NCBI GenBank assembly: GCA_945862305.1 | Contig: CAMAXF010000001.1 | Coordinates: 1-64,000 of the forward strand | Direction: 5' to 3' | DNA: 64,000 nt | DNA from: Bordetella parapertussis | Lineage (GTDB): Bacteria > Pseudomonadota > Gammaproteobacteria > Burkholderiales > Burkholderiaceae_A | Part shown: positions 22,015 through 35,301 of the stretch, piece by piece | Position numbering within the stretch: the stretch's first letter is position 1 | How the letters are laid out: every line of letters starts with the position of its first letter | Notes under the pieces: model-generated | Database searches by the model: none | What the model was told of the DNA's origin: nothing | The model's input: the letters and a program-made list of their open reading frames with translations, nothing else | Position numbers and translations under genes: made by a program

Positions 22015-23257
22015 CCTGGACCTCGCCGGCCTCCTCGATGAGCACCTCTGCGGGCCTCGGCCGGCTGTTGTAGTTCGAGGCCATCGAAGACCCGTAAGCA
22101 CCTGCCGAGGCCAGCACGAGCAGGTCGCCTCGGACCAGCGCCAGGGCCCGGTCTCTTGCCAGCCAGTCGCCACTCTCGCAGACCGGCCCCACCACATCCC
22201 ACTGCAGGGTGGGGGCGTCTGCATGGCTCGAGACAGGGAAGACCTCGTGCCAGGCCTCATAGAGTGCCGGCCGCATGAGGTCGTTCATGCCCGCATCGAT
22301 GATGGCGAAGTTCTTGGACGCACCGGGCTTGAGAAAGCAGACCTGTGTGAGCAGCACGCCGGCCTGGCCAACAATGGCACGGCCAAACTCGAAGACCAGC
22401 CTGGGCACGGGCTGCTGGCGCCCCTTGGACCAGCGGGCCACACAGGCCTTGACGGCCTCAAGCAGGTCTGTGGCCGAGGGTGGCGACTCGTCGTGGTAAC
22501 GAATGCCCAGGCCACCGCCAAGGTCGATGTGCGCAATCTGAATGCCTTCCGCAGCCAGGGTGTCCACGAAGGCCAGCACCCGCTCCGTGGCCTCCAGGAA
22601 GGGAGGAAGAGAGGTGATCTGCGAGCCAATGTGGCAATCGACGCCATGAATCTCAAGGCCCGGCAGGGCGTTGGCAAGCCGGTAGGCGTCGAGGGCCTCT
22701 TCGATGGGCACGCCGAACTTGTTCTCTTTGAGGCCAGTGGAAATGTAAGGGTGTGTCTTGGGGTCGATGTCGGGATTGACCCGAATGGAGATGGGCGCGC
22801 GCTGCCCGCTTGCACTGGCCACGGCCGACAACTGGTGAAGCTCATCGATGCTCTCGACATTGATGCAGCCCACGCCCGCGCGAAGTGCCTCGGCGAGTTC
22901 TTGGTCGCGCTTGCCCACACCCGAGAAGACACAATGGCTCGCCTGCCCGCCTGCCTTGAGCACTCGAAACAGCTCACCCTCGGAGACGATGTCAAAGCCT
23001 GCACCTTCCTTTGCCAGCAGTTTGAGAATGCCGAGGGTGGGGTTGGCCTTGACGGCATAACAGACCGACAGCGGCTGTTCAGCCGAGGCCGCAGCGGCAA
23101 AGGCGCGATACGCCTGCCGGATGGCTCTGGCGCTGTAGACATAGAGGGGGGTGCCGTGGGCCTGCGCCAGGCTGGAGAGGCGCACGCCCTCGCAGTGCAA
23201 CTGGCCATCGGCATCACGACCGAAGGCGTCCGGCAGAATGCTGGACTCGAGGATCAC
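21962..23257 (-). CDS. lysA: Diaminopimelate decarboxylase
   Basis: LysA makes L-lysine from meso-diaminopimelate using PLP. I place the start at GTG 23257 (431 residues), which overlaps the lptM stop as GTGA; the frame is open to 23365 but that part is antisense-like Gly/Pro/His-rich sequence. Motifs seen are the PLP lysine in CYAVKANPTLGIL, GGGLGIRYHDE, and the active-site cysteine in GPVCESGDWLARDR. It converges on and overlaps msrQ. Confidence 0.95.
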   Translation of the reverse strand: MILESSILPDAFGRDADGQLHCEGVRLSSLAQAHGTPLYVYSARAIRQAYRAFAAAASAEQPLSVCYAVKANPTLGILKLLAKEGAGFDIVSEGELFRVLKAGGQASHCVFSGVGKRDQELAEALRAGVGCINVESIDELHQLSAVASASGQRAPISIRVNPDIDPKTHPYISTGLKENKFGVPIEEALDAYRLANALPGLEIHGVDCHIGSQITSLPPFLEATERVLAFVDTLAAEGIQIAHIDLGGGLGIRYHDESPPSATDLLEAVKACVARWSKGRQQPVPRLVFEFGRAIVGQAGVLLTQVCFLKPGASKNFAIIDAGMNDLMRPALYEAWHEVFPVSSHADAPTLQWDVVGPVCESGDWLARDRALALVRGDLLVLASAGAYGSSMASNYNSRPRPAEVLIEEAGEVQVIRARERLDDLIRGEPV

Positions 23258-23442
23258 GGGGTGGTGCTGGCAGGGCCCGCCGGGGCGGCTGGCGCCGGAT
23301 ACTGCGGGGTGGGCATGACCAGGGGGCCCTTCTGCCCGCAGCCCACGGTGGCCACCACCAGGCAAAATCCGATGGCGCGAAGGGTTGGTTGCAGCGCGCG
23401 GGGAGGGCAGCGGTTAGTCTTCTTGCACATGAACGAAACCAT
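23254..23442 (-). CDS. lptM: LPS-assembly lipoprotein LptM (YifL-like)
   Basis: A 62-codon frame has a basic N-terminus, a hydrophobic stretch (LRAIGFCLVVATV) and the lipobox-like VGC followed by GQKGPLVMP, the LptM/YifL signature. LptM helps mature the LptD-LptE outer-membrane translocon. The start may be ATG 23442 or ATG 23430, which has a better spaced GAGATGG site. It lies directly upstream of lysA, as in E. coli (yifL-dapF) and Burkholderiales (lptM-lysA). Confidence 0.88.
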   Translation of the reverse strand: MVSFMCKKTNRCPPRALQPTLRAIGFCLVVATVGCGQKGPLVMPTPQYPAPAAPAGPASTTP

Positions 23443-23451
23443 CTCTTGAGT

Positions 23452-23772
23452 ATGAACGAATCCGATTATCTTCAGAAAATAGAAGCAGCCTTCCGCTGGC
23501 TGGAAGACACCGTGGATCGATGGAATTCAGAACACGACCTTGCCCTCGAGTGCCATCGCAGCGGACCAGTTCTGGAGGTGGAATTGGAGTCGGGCCAGTC
23601 CATCATCGTGAATGCACAGGCCCCCACGCAACAACTCTGGCTGGCCTCCAAGCAGGGCGCACACCATTTTGTTTGGCGCGACGACCACTGGGAGGACACG
23701 CGCGGACACGGCGAATTCAAGGCCGTCAGCCTCTCCCATGCGCGGGCCCTCACAGGACTCGACTTCAGCTGA
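23452..23772 (+). CDS. cyaY: Frataxin-like iron-sulfur assembly protein CyaY
   Basis: CyaY binds iron and modulates IscS. The 106-residue product from ATG 23452 begins MNESDYLQKIEAAFRWLEDT and keeps the acidic first helix, the central sheet (IIVNAQAPTQQLWLAS) and HHFVWRDDHWED. It is divergent from lptM with only 9 nt between the outermost start codons, and it ends 1 nt before the mrcA stop on the other strand. Confidence 0.95.
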   Translation: MNESDYLQKIEAAFRWLEDTVDRWNSEHDLALECHRSGPVLEVELESGQSIIVNAQAPTQQLWLASKQGAHHFVWRDDHWEDTRGHGEFKAVSLSHARALTGLDFS

Positions 23773-23773
23773 T

Positions 23774-26062
23774 TCAGTTGCCGCTGGGAGGGCTTGCCGG
23801 GGCCAACGGGTCTTGCGCCGCCTCTCCCACCGCAAAGCCGAGCGATTCCACGCCAACACCTGGCAGGTTGCCGCTGGTGTAGTACTCGTTGCCAATTCGA
23901 ATCACACCGGCAGGAACGGGCCGGGGCCGCTGCGGAATGCGCTTGCTGGTTTCGGACACGAACGAGACCCAGACCGGCAGGGCGAGTCCTCCACCGGTCT
24001 CTCGCTCGCCGAGGGAGCGCGGCTGGTCGTAGCCAATCCAGGCCACGGCCGCGAACTGGCTGTGATAGCCCGCAAACCATGCATCCTGCGCGTCGTTGGT
24101 GGTACCGGTTTTACCCGCTAGATCCGTTCGACCCAGCGATAGCGCCTTGCGGGCCGTTCCGGACCGAACGACCTCTTGCAGCAGGCTGTGTGTGATGAAG
24201 GCATAGCGTTCGTCGATGATGCGGGGCGCATCTCCCCCGGCCCTGGCGGGCTCATTGCGGGAGAGCAGGTTGCCGTGCTCGTCGATGACGCGGTCGATGA
24301 AGTAGGGCGTCACCCGATAGCCGCCATTGGCAAAGGCCGCATAGCCGGTGGCCATTTGCATGGGGGTGACGGCGCCCGCACCGAGGGCCAGTGTGAGGTA
24401 GGGCGGGTTCTTGGAGGATTCAAAGCCAAAGCGGCTGAGGTAGTTCTGGCCGGCCCGAGGCCCAATGGCGTGAAGCAGTCGGATCGAGACCATGTTCTTG
24501 GATTTGGCCAGGGCCTGACGAAGCGTGATGGCGCCGTCGTACTGGCCGTCGTAGTTCTTGGGGTTCCACTCCTCGCCACCGGTGATGCCTGGATCGAAGG
24601 TGACCAGGGCGTCGTTGATGAGGGTGGTGCCGGAGAAGCCTCGCTCCAGGGCGGCCGCGTAAATAAACGGCTTGAGGGTGGAGCCGGGTTGGCGGTAGGC
24701 CTGGGTCACGTGGTTGAACTTGCTGCGGCGAAAGTCAAAGCCACCCACCAAGGCTCGCACCGCGCCGGTGTCGTTCTGAAGGGCCACGAAGGCGCCTTCC
24801 ACCAAGGGCACCTGGGTGAGCTCCCATTCGCCGTTGGCCATGAGCGCAATGCGAACAATGGCGCCCCGGTTGATCTTTAAGTTTGCAGGCGCATTGGGCT
24901 CGAGCCCCTTGGCAGCAAACTTGAGGCCCTCGGCGCCAACGACGAACTCGCGGCCCCGCGCGCGCATGACACGAACCTCCTGGGCCAGCGTGCTGGTGAC
25001 CACCGCCGTGAAGAGCCCATCGCTGTCCGGGCGGTCGGCCAGTGCATCCTCCACGGCATCCTCAATCTCTTCGGCCCGGCTGGCCGGAAGCTCGATGCGG
25101 CCTTCCGGCCCTCGCCAGCCCTGACGGCGGTCGAAATCGATCAGTGCACTGCGCAGGGCTGCGTGGGCCGCACGCTGCTCATCGGCCCGGATGGTGGTGA
25201 AGACCGTGAGGCCTCGGCTGTAGGTGCCCTCCTGAAACTCGCTGTAGAGCTGCTGACGAACCATCTCCGCCAGATAGGCCGCGTTGATGCTGTAGTCGTC
25301 GCTGCGCCCGATCACACGCAGCTGCTCCTTCATGGCCTTGACGAATTGGCCATCGCTGATCATGTCGAGCTTGCGCATGCGCCCGAGGATGTATTCCTGC
25401 CGCGCCTTGGCCCGGCGCGGATTGACCACGGGGTTGAAGGCCGATGGTGCCTTGGGAAGACCCGCGAGCATGGCCGCCTCGGCGATGGTGAGCCGCTGAA
25501 TGGGCTTTCCAAAGTAAATCTGCGCGGCCGATGCAAAGCCATAGGCCCGGCGGCCCAGGAAGATCTGGTTGATGTAGAGCTCGAGAATCTGAGATTTGGT
25601 GAGCTGCTGCTCGATCTTCAGGGCGAGCAGGACCTCGTAAATCTTGCGCAAGAAGGTTTTGTCGGAGGACAAGTAAAAGTTGCGCGCCACCTGCATGGTG
25701 ATGGTGCTCGCACCCTGGGCCTTGCTGGCAGACATGAGGTTGGCGCCGGCCGACCGGAAGATGCCCTGGATGTCGATGCCGCTGTGCTCGAAGAAGCGGT
25801 CGTCCTCGGCGGCCAAGATGGCATCAATGAGGGAGCGGGGCACCTCGTTGAAGCGCACCACGCTTCGCCGTTCTTCACCGAACTCCCCAATGAGCACACC
25901 GTCGGCTGTCATGACCCGCAAGGGCAGCTTCGGGCGGTAGTCTGACAGGGCCAGGACCTCGGGCAGCCGGGGCGTGGCCATGGCCCAGACAAGCCCCACC
26001 AGCCCAACCAGGGCGACGAGACCGAAGAAGCCCACGGCGAGGGCTTTAAGAAGCAGGCGCAT
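23774..26062 (-). CDS. mrcA: Penicillin-binding protein 1A (bifunctional glycosyltransferase/transpeptidase)
   Basis: PBP1A polymerises and cross-links peptidoglycan. From ATG 26062 it has 762 residues: one N-terminal membrane helix, a GT51 domain with EDDRFFEHSGID (near residue 85) and QGASTITMQVARN, an OB-like insert, then the transpeptidase with PGSTLKPF, SKNMVSI and KTGTT. A TTG at 26071 is an alternative start. Neighbours are cyaY downstream and the divergent aroK 40 nt away. Confidence 0.96.
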   Translation of the reverse strand: MRLLLKALAVGFFGLVALVGLVGLVWAMATPRLPEVLALSDYRPKLPLRVMTADGVLIGEFGEERRSVVRFNEVPRSLIDAILAAEDDRFFEHSGIDIQGIFRSAGANLMSASKAQGASTITMQVARNFYLSSDKTFLRKIYEVLLALKIEQQLTKSQILELYINQIFLGRRAYGFASAAQIYFGKPIQRLTIAEAAMLAGLPKAPSAFNPVVNPRRAKARQEYILGRMRKLDMISDGQFVKAMKEQLRVIGRSDDYSINAAYLAEMVRQQLYSEFQEGTYSRGLTVFTTIRADEQRAAHAALRSALIDFDRRQGWRGPEGRIELPASRAEEIEDAVEDALADRPDSDGLFTAVVTSTLAQEVRVMRARGREFVVGAEGLKFAAKGLEPNAPANLKINRGAIVRIALMANGEWELTQVPLVEGAFVALQNDTGAVRALVGGFDFRRSKFNHVTQAYRQPGSTLKPFIYAAALERGFSGTTLINDALVTFDPGITGGEEWNPKNYDGQYDGAITLRQALAKSKNMVSIRLLHAIGPRAGQNYLSRFGFESSKNPPYLTLALGAGAVTPMQMATGYAAFANGGYRVTPYFIDRVIDEHGNLLSRNEPARAGGDAPRIIDERYAFITHSLLQEVVRSGTARKALSLGRTDLAGKTGTTNDAQDAWFAGYHSQFAAVAWIGYDQPRSLGERETGGGLALPVWVSFVSETSKRIPQRPRPVPAGVIRIGNEYYTSGNLPGVGVESLGFAVGEAAQDPLAPASPPSGN

Positions 26063-26080
26063 ACAGCCCAAGTGTATCGC

Positions 26081-26090
26081 CTGATAGACT
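26081..26090 (+). promoter_or_regulatory. Candidate extended -10 for aroKB
   Basis: In the 40-nt mrcA-aroK gap, TGATAGACT (TG-N-TAGACT) resembles an extended -10 element. It is 13 nt upstream of the aroK ATG, so the leader would be very short. No good -35 is visible. The same TAGACT word occurs in the rpsJ-rplC gap. Confidence 0.3.
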
Positions 26091-26102
26091 CAGAACCCGA
26101 AG

Positions 26103-26654
26103 ATGGACGCACATCGAAACATCGTTCTCATCGGCTTGATGGGCGCGGGCAAGACGACCGTGGGTCGGCGACTCTCGCAGCGAATCGGACGAGCCATGGT
26201 GGACACAGACCAAGAGATCGAGCAGCGATGCGGCACCTCGGTGGCCGTCATCTTTGAGGTGGAGGGCGAGGAGGGTTTCCGGCGGCGCGAGTCCAAGGTG
26301 GTCGACGAGATCATGGCCCGACGAGACCTCATCGTGACCACTGGGGGTGGTGCCCCGATGGCCCCCGAAAACCAACAGGCCCTCTCCAAAGGCTTTGTGA
26401 TTTACCTGGAGGCCGATCCCCGGCTGCTCTGGACGCGCCTGAAGACCGATCAATCCCGCCCCCTGCTCACCCAGGCCGACGATCCCCGCGCCAAAATCGA
26501 GGAACTGCACGCCCTGCGCGACCCGATCTACCGTGGCCTTGCAGACCACGTGGTCTCGAGCACCAAAGGCTCCTTGGCCCAGGTGCTCGGCCAGATCGAG
26601 GCCCGGCTCGTGGCCGAGGGCCTGGCTGCACCCTCCGAAAAGGACGCGACATGA
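26103..26654 (+). CDS. aroK: Shikimate kinase
   Basis: AroK phosphorylates shikimate in the aromatic amino-acid pathway. The 183-residue product has the P-loop GLMGAGKTTVGR (about residues 11-22), the shikimate-binding DTDQEIE, FRRRESKV and TTGGGAP, and a lid with RPLL. It overlaps aroB by 4 nt (ATGA), so the two are coupled. No clear ribosome-binding site precedes ATG 26103. Confidence 0.96.
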   Translation: MDAHRNIVLIGLMGAGKTTVGRRLSQRIGRAMVDTDQEIEQRCGTSVAVIFEVEGEEGFRRRESKVVDEIMARRDLIVTTGGGAPMAPENQQALSKGFVIYLEADPRLLWTRLKTDQSRPLLTQADDPRAKIEELHALRDPIYRGLADHVVSSTKGSLAQVLGQIEARLVAEGLAAPSEKDAT

Positions 26655-27793
26655 ACAAAGAGACCTCCCAGCGCATCTCCGCGACCACCGTGCCGGGCCT
26701 CATGGCCACGGTGAATGTGTCCTTGGGTGATCGCAGCTATCCCATCTGGATTGGTGAGGGGCTTCTCGGCCAGGGCAGCCTGTGGCGCTCGGTCGTGGCC
26801 GGCCGACAGGTGGCTGTGGTCACCAACGACACCGTGGGCCCGCTGTACGCGGAGCGCCTGTTGGCAACCCTTCGACAGGAGGGCATGGAGCCCATCCTCA
26901 TCACACTTCCGGACGGTGAGGTCCACAAGACCATGGCGGTGCTGGGCACGGTCTTCGACGCCATGATGGAGCACCGGATGGAGCGGGGCGCCACTGTGGT
27001 GGCCTTGGGCGGCGGTGTGGTGGGCGACATGGCGGGCTTTGCCGCGGCCTGCTACCAGCGAGGCGTGGCCTTCGTGCAGGTGCCCACCACCCTGCTCTCT
27101 CAGGTGGATTCCTCTGTGGGCGGCAAGACCGGGGTGAATCATCCCTTGGGCAAGAACATGATCGGGGCCTTCTACCAGCCGCAGGCTGTGTTCATCGACA
27201 TGACCGTGCTGCAGACCCTTCCTGAGCGGGAACTCTCAGCGGGCCTGGCCGAGATCATCAAGTACGGCGCAAGCCTGGACCGTGCCTTCTTTGAGTGGCT
27301 CGAGGCGCAGATGCCCGCCCTGCGGGCCCGGGCACCCGAAGCCTTGGCCCATGCGATCGAGCGGTCGTGTCAGATCAAGGCCCTGGTGGTGGCACAGGAT
27401 GAGCGTGAGTCGTCTGGCCGTCGTGCCATTCTGAATTTCGGTCACACCTTTGGCCATGCCATTGAGGCCGGCATGGGCTATGGCCAATGGCTTCATGGCG
27501 AGGCCGTGGGCTGTGGCATGGTCATGGCGGCCTGTCTGTCCGAGCAGTTGGGCCAATTGGCCGTGGCCGACCGAGACCGCATTCGGCGCCTGGTGGCAGC
27601 CGCTGGCCTGCCCGTGGTGCCCCCGGATTGGTCGAGCGAGGCCTATCTGGCGTGGATGTCCCACGACAAAAAAGCGGCGGCCGGTCAGGTGCGCTACATC
27701 GTGCTCAAGGGGCTTGGCGATGCCGCCCTTCAGCCGGTGCCCTCGCCGGTGGTTGCGCAGGCCATCGCGCAGAGCCAGCAGCTCGCCGCCTAG
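26651..27793 (+). CDS. aroB: 3-dehydroquinate synthase
   Basis: AroB converts DAHP to 3-dehydroquinate using NAD and a divalent metal. The 380-residue product has the NAD-binding GGGVVGDMAGFAA, the core VDSSVGGKTGVNHPLGKN, the catalytic-site loop AEIIKYGA and the metal-binding NFGHTFGHAIE and HGEAVG. Start is fixed by the ATGA overlap with aroK. A transposase-like gene follows after 9 nt. Confidence 0.97.
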   Translation: MNKETSQRISATTVPGLMATVNVSLGDRSYPIWIGEGLLGQGSLWRSVVAGRQVAVVTNDTVGPLYAERLLATLRQEGMEPILITLPDGEVHKTMAVLGTVFDAMMEHRMERGATVVALGGGVVGDMAGFAAACYQRGVAFVQVPTTLLSQVDSSVGGKTGVNHPLGKNMIGAFYQPQAVFIDMTVLQTLPERELSAGLAEIIKYGASLDRAFFEWLEAQMPALRARAPEALAHAIERSCQIKALVVAQDERESSGRRAILNFGHTFGHAIEAGMGYGQWLHGEAVGCGMVMAACLSEQLGQLAVADRDRIRRLVAAAGLPVVPPDWSSEAYLAWMSHDKKAAAGQVRYIVLKGLGDAALQPVPSPVVAQAIAQSQQLAA

Positions 27794-27802
27794 GGAACTG
27801 GC

Positions 27803-28543
27803 GTGGCACGGCGCCCTCGTCAGGTGGTGGCCGGACGCTGTTACCACCTGGCCCAGTCGGGCCACGGGGACGCCTCTTTTTGTCTGGATGCGGAGGACCG
27901 AGAGGCCTACGAGCAGATTTTCTTTGAGGCCGCCTTGGGCCTGGGTCTCTTTGTGCATGGCTGGGCGGTGGTGGGCCGTGAGGCCCACTGGCTGGTCACG
28001 CCACAACGGCCCCGCGCCATGGCCGATGTTGTCCAGCAGGTGGGCCGGCGCTACGTGCGGCGGTTCAATGCCCGGTGGCGACGCTCCGGGACGCCCTGGG
28101 CAGGGCGGTATCGAAGCTACTGGGTGGATCCATCGGCCCATGGGGTCGACGCCCTGGTCTGGATGGCCTGGCAGTCTGTGCGGGCGGGTCTCTGCGGAGA
28201 CCCACTGGACTGGCCATGGTCGAGTGCAGCCCTGCTCGCAGGCCAGCAGCCCCCAGCCCGATTCGTGAACATCAAGCCGGTGGAGGGCTACTGGGCCCTT
28301 GGCAACACGCCTTTTGAGCGGGAGGCGGCATTTATGCGGCTGCTGCGAGAGCCTTTGTCGCCTGCGGTGCTCGACGGGGTGGCCCGTGGCCTGTCGATGG
28401 GCTGGCCGCTCCTGGGCCAAGAGGCCTGGGCCCGGCTGCCAACCGAGGAGCGCGAGGCTTGGGTGGTGCGGCCGCGTGGCCGCCCTGCGGGCCAGGCCTT
28501 GCTGGATCCGAGCTCGGCGGATATTGATGTGTCCCTAATTTAA
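27803..28543 (+). CDS. Degenerate REP-associated tyrosine transposase-like protein
   Basis: The 246-residue product aligns by eye with the RAYT/IS200-like family: N-terminal ARRPRQVVAGRCYHLAQSG, then VGRRYVRRFNARWRRSGTPWAGRYRS, VRAG and WPWSS, and a C-terminal FEREAAFMRLLREPL. The usual HUH metal site (NHVHLL) reads REAHWL, so the first His is Glu. The usual YIELNPVRAG segment with the presumed catalytic Tyr reads WMAWQSVRAG. Both changes suggest loss of nuclease activity. It starts 9 nt after aroB, on the same strand, with no inverted repeats around it. Confidence 0.72.
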   Translation: MARRPRQVVAGRCYHLAQSGHGDASFCLDAEDREAYEQIFFEAALGLGLFVHGWAVVGREAHWLVTPQRPRAMADVVQQVGRRYVRRFNARWRRSGTPWAGRYRSYWVDPSAHGVDALVWMAWQSVRAGLCGDPLDWPWSSAALLAGQQPPARFVNIKPVEGYWALGNTPFEREAAFMRLLREPLSPAVLDGVARGLSMGWPLLGQEAWARLPTEEREAWVVRPRGRPAGQALLDPSSADIDVSLI

Positions 28544-28603
28544 CGGCCTGCGTTATCGGTGCCACCTTTTATTTGCTCTGACCCTAATTAAAATCCAGCC
28601 TCG

Positions 28604-28629
28604 AAGGGGTTTATAGGCCCTTTTTCTTT
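28604..28629 (+). terminator. Possible weak terminator after the aroKB-transposase-like unit
   Basis: AAGGG (28604-28608) can pair with CCCTT (28618-28622) around a 9-nt loop, and the stem runs into a T-rich tail (TTTCTTT). The stem is short, so termination is likely partial. It lies before the gltB promoter candidate. Confidence 0.4.
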
Positions 28630-28656
28630 GCGCCCTACGGTCCGGCACTGGATAAT
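28628..28656 (+). promoter_or_regulatory. Candidate sigma-70 promoter of gltBD
   Basis: TTGCGC (28628-28633) and GATAAT (28651-28656) are spaced 17 nt apart. The -10 matches five of six consensus bases and the -35 three of six. The predicted start near 28663 leaves a leader of about 29 nt and a GGGAG site 6 nt before gltB ATG 28692. Confidence 0.5.
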
Positions 28657-28691
28657 TGCCCCCTCAAATTCATTACGTTCGGGAGCACCCC

Positions 28692-33368
<4,677 letters not shown>

Positions 33369-33388
33369 ACCACCCACAAGGACACATC

Positions 33389-34855
33389 ATGGGAAAAGCA
33401 ACAGGATTCTTAGAACTCGAGCGAATCGAAGAGGGCTATGAGGCCCCCACGAGCCGGCTCAAGCACTACAAAGAGTTTGTCATTGGCCTGGCACCCGAGC
33501 AGGCCAGCGCACAGGCGGCGCGCTGCATGGACTGCGGCATTCCGTTTTGCAACAACGGCTGCCCGGTCAACAACATCATTCCCGACTTCAACGACCTGGT
33601 CTATCGGCACCAGTGGCAGGCTGCTCTGGAGGTGCTGCACTCGACCAACAACTTCCCAGAGTTCACCGGTCGCATCTGCCCAGCACCCTGCGAGGCCGCC
33701 TGCACCCTGAACTACAACGACGACGCAGTGGGCATCAAGTCGATTGAGCACGCGATCATCGATCGCGGCTGGGCCGAGGGCTGGGTGGTGCCCCGACCAG
33801 CGGCCCAGAAGACAGGCCGTCGAGTGGCCGTGGTGGGCTCCGGGCCGGCCGGCCTGGCCGCTGCCCAGCAGCTCGCGCGGGTGGGCCACGATGTGGTGGT
33901 GCTGGAGAAGAACGATCGCATTGGCGGGCTGCTCCGCTATGGCATTCCCGACTTCAAAATGGAGAAGCTCCACATCGATCGGCGGGTCGCACAGATGGAG
34001 GCCGAGGGTGTGGTCTTCCGAACCAGCGTGCTGGTGGCCGACCTTCCCCAGGACACCAAGGTCACCAACTGGGCCAAAGAAACCATCTCGCCCAAGGCCC
34101 TGCTCGAGGAATTCGATGCAGTGGTGCTGGCCGGCGGTGCCGAGCAGCCCCGCGACCTTCCCGTGCCTGGCCGTGAGCTCGACGGCGTGCACTTCGCCAT
34201 GGAGTTTCTGCCGATGCAGAACAAGGTCAATGCGGGCGACCCATTGCCGAAACAGATTCGTGCAGATGGCAAGCATGTGATTGTCATCGGCGGGGGTGAC
34301 ACTGGCTCTGACTGCGTGGGCACCAGCAATCGGCATGGCGCCAAGAGCGTGACCCAGTTCGAGCTCATGCCCATGCCCCCCGAGCACGAGAACAAGGCGC
34401 TGGTTTGGCCCTACTGGCCCACCAAGCTGCGCACCTCGTCGAGCCATCAGGAGGGCTGCGAGCGGGCCTTCGCCACCGCCACCAAATCATTCATTGGTGA
34501 AAACGGCCGTGTGGTGGGCCTGCAGGCCTGTGAGGTGGCCTGGAAGGACGGAAAAATGCAGGAGGTGCCCGGCACCGAGCGGGTGCTTCCGGCCGACCTC
34601 GTGCTGCTGGCCATGGGCTTTGTCTCTCCCGTGGGTTCGATCTTGGAGGCCTTTGGCGTGGATCAGGACGCCCGCGGCAATGCCAAGGCGGCCACCGAGG
34701 GTGAGAAGGCCTATGTGACGGGCGTGCCCAAGGTTTTTGCAGCAGGCGACATGCGCCGGGGTCAGTCTCTGGTGGTCTGGGCCATTCGAGAAGGCCGTCA
34801 GGCCGCCCGGGCTGTGGATGAATTCCTCATGGGCCGCTCCGACCTCCCCCGCTAG
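33389..34855 (+). CDS. gltD: Glutamate synthase (NADPH) small subunit
   Basis: GltD passes electrons from NADPH through FAD and iron-sulfur clusters to GltB. The 488-residue protein has N-terminal cysteine clusters [17 protein letters not shown] and CPAPCEAAC, an FAD-binding [18 protein letters not shown] near residue 147, an NADPH-binding [13 protein letters not shown] and the late [16 protein letters not shown]. Its stop overlaps the convergent OsmC-family stop by 4 nt. Confidence 0.97.
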   Translation: MGKATGFLELERIEEGYEAPTSRLKHYKEFVIGLAPEQASAQAARCMDCGIPFCNNGCPVNNIIPDFNDLVYRHQWQAALEVLHSTNNFPEFTGRICPAPCEAACTLNYNDDAVGIKSIEHAIIDRGWAEGWVVPRPAAQKTGRRVAVVGSGPAGLAAAQQLARVGHDVVVLEKNDRIGGLLRYGIPDFKMEKLHIDRRVAQMEAEGVVFRTSVLVADLPQDTKVTNWAKETISPKALLEEFDAVVLAGGAEQPRDLPVPGRELDGVHFAMEFLPMQNKVNAGDPLPKQIRADGKHVIVIGGGDTGSDCVGTSNRHGAKSVTQFELMPMPPEHENKALVWPYWPTKLRTSSSHQEGCERAFATATKSFIGENGRVVGLQACEVAWKDGKMQEVPGTERVLPADLVLLAMGFVSPVGSILEAFGVDQDARGNAKAATEGEKAYVTGVPKVFAAGDMRRGQSLVVWAIREGRQAARAVDEFLMGRSDLPR

Positions 34856-35298
34856 GCGGGGCTGCTGCGCGGCGCATCGGCAGATGGGTCGCGCACGATG
34901 GTTTCAATCTCGATGCTGCCGGTCATGAGGCGGTGGATGGGACACTTGTTGGCGATCTCAATGAGCCGGTCGTGCTGCTCGGCCGTGAGATCGCCCGTGA
35001 CCTCGATGGCACGGCGCACTTGATATCGAACCTGTCCGTCCTCCGACTTGGTCTCGGCCAGTCGTTCCACCTCACATCGGATGCGGTCAACCTTCCAGTC
35101 GGCCTTGCGTCGCAGGTAGAGTTCAAGCGTGAGCACGGTGCAGGCCGCCAGCGACGAATCCAGCAGGTCGTGCGGGTCGGGTGCGGCGTCGTGTGAGCCA
35201 TAGGTGGTGGGCACATCGGATGCCCAGGTGTGGCGTCCGTTGCTCAGGGTCGTGATGCAGCCGGTGTCCCGGTGGAGGTGTGCAGAGATGGTGGTCAT
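34852..35298 (-). CDS. OsmC/Ohr-family protein
   Basis: This 148-residue protein matches the OsmC fold: N-terminal strands, [20 protein letters not shown] with one conserved Cys, and [17 protein letters not shown] with the second. In characterised members such cysteine pairs reduce organic hydroperoxides, but this subgroup (YhfA-like, with CPIH) has no firm substrate. It is convergent with gltD and divergent from the phosphatase gene, with only 3 nt between start codons. Confidence 0.85.
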   Translation of the reverse strand: MTTISAHLHRDTGCITTLSNGRHTWASDVPTTYGSHDAAPDPHDLLDSSLAACTVLTLELYLRRKADWKVDRIRCEVERLAETKSEDGQVRYQVRRAIEVTGDLTAEQHDRLIEIANKCPIHRLMTGSIEIETIVRDPSADAPRSSPA

Positions 35299-35301
35299 CG
35301 C

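Noticed and set aside
21929..23449. 506-codon plus-strand open frame opposite lysA
   Set aside because: It mirrors the lysA coding strand. lysA has all its family motifs and the plus-strand translation is Gly/Arg-rich and unlike any protein; such shadow frames are common in high-GC DNA.
27803..28543. Transposase-like gene read as an active insertion sequence
   Set aside because: No terminal palindromes, target duplications or second copy are visible, and the HUH and Tyr motifs are changed. I treat it as a degenerate or repurposed protein.
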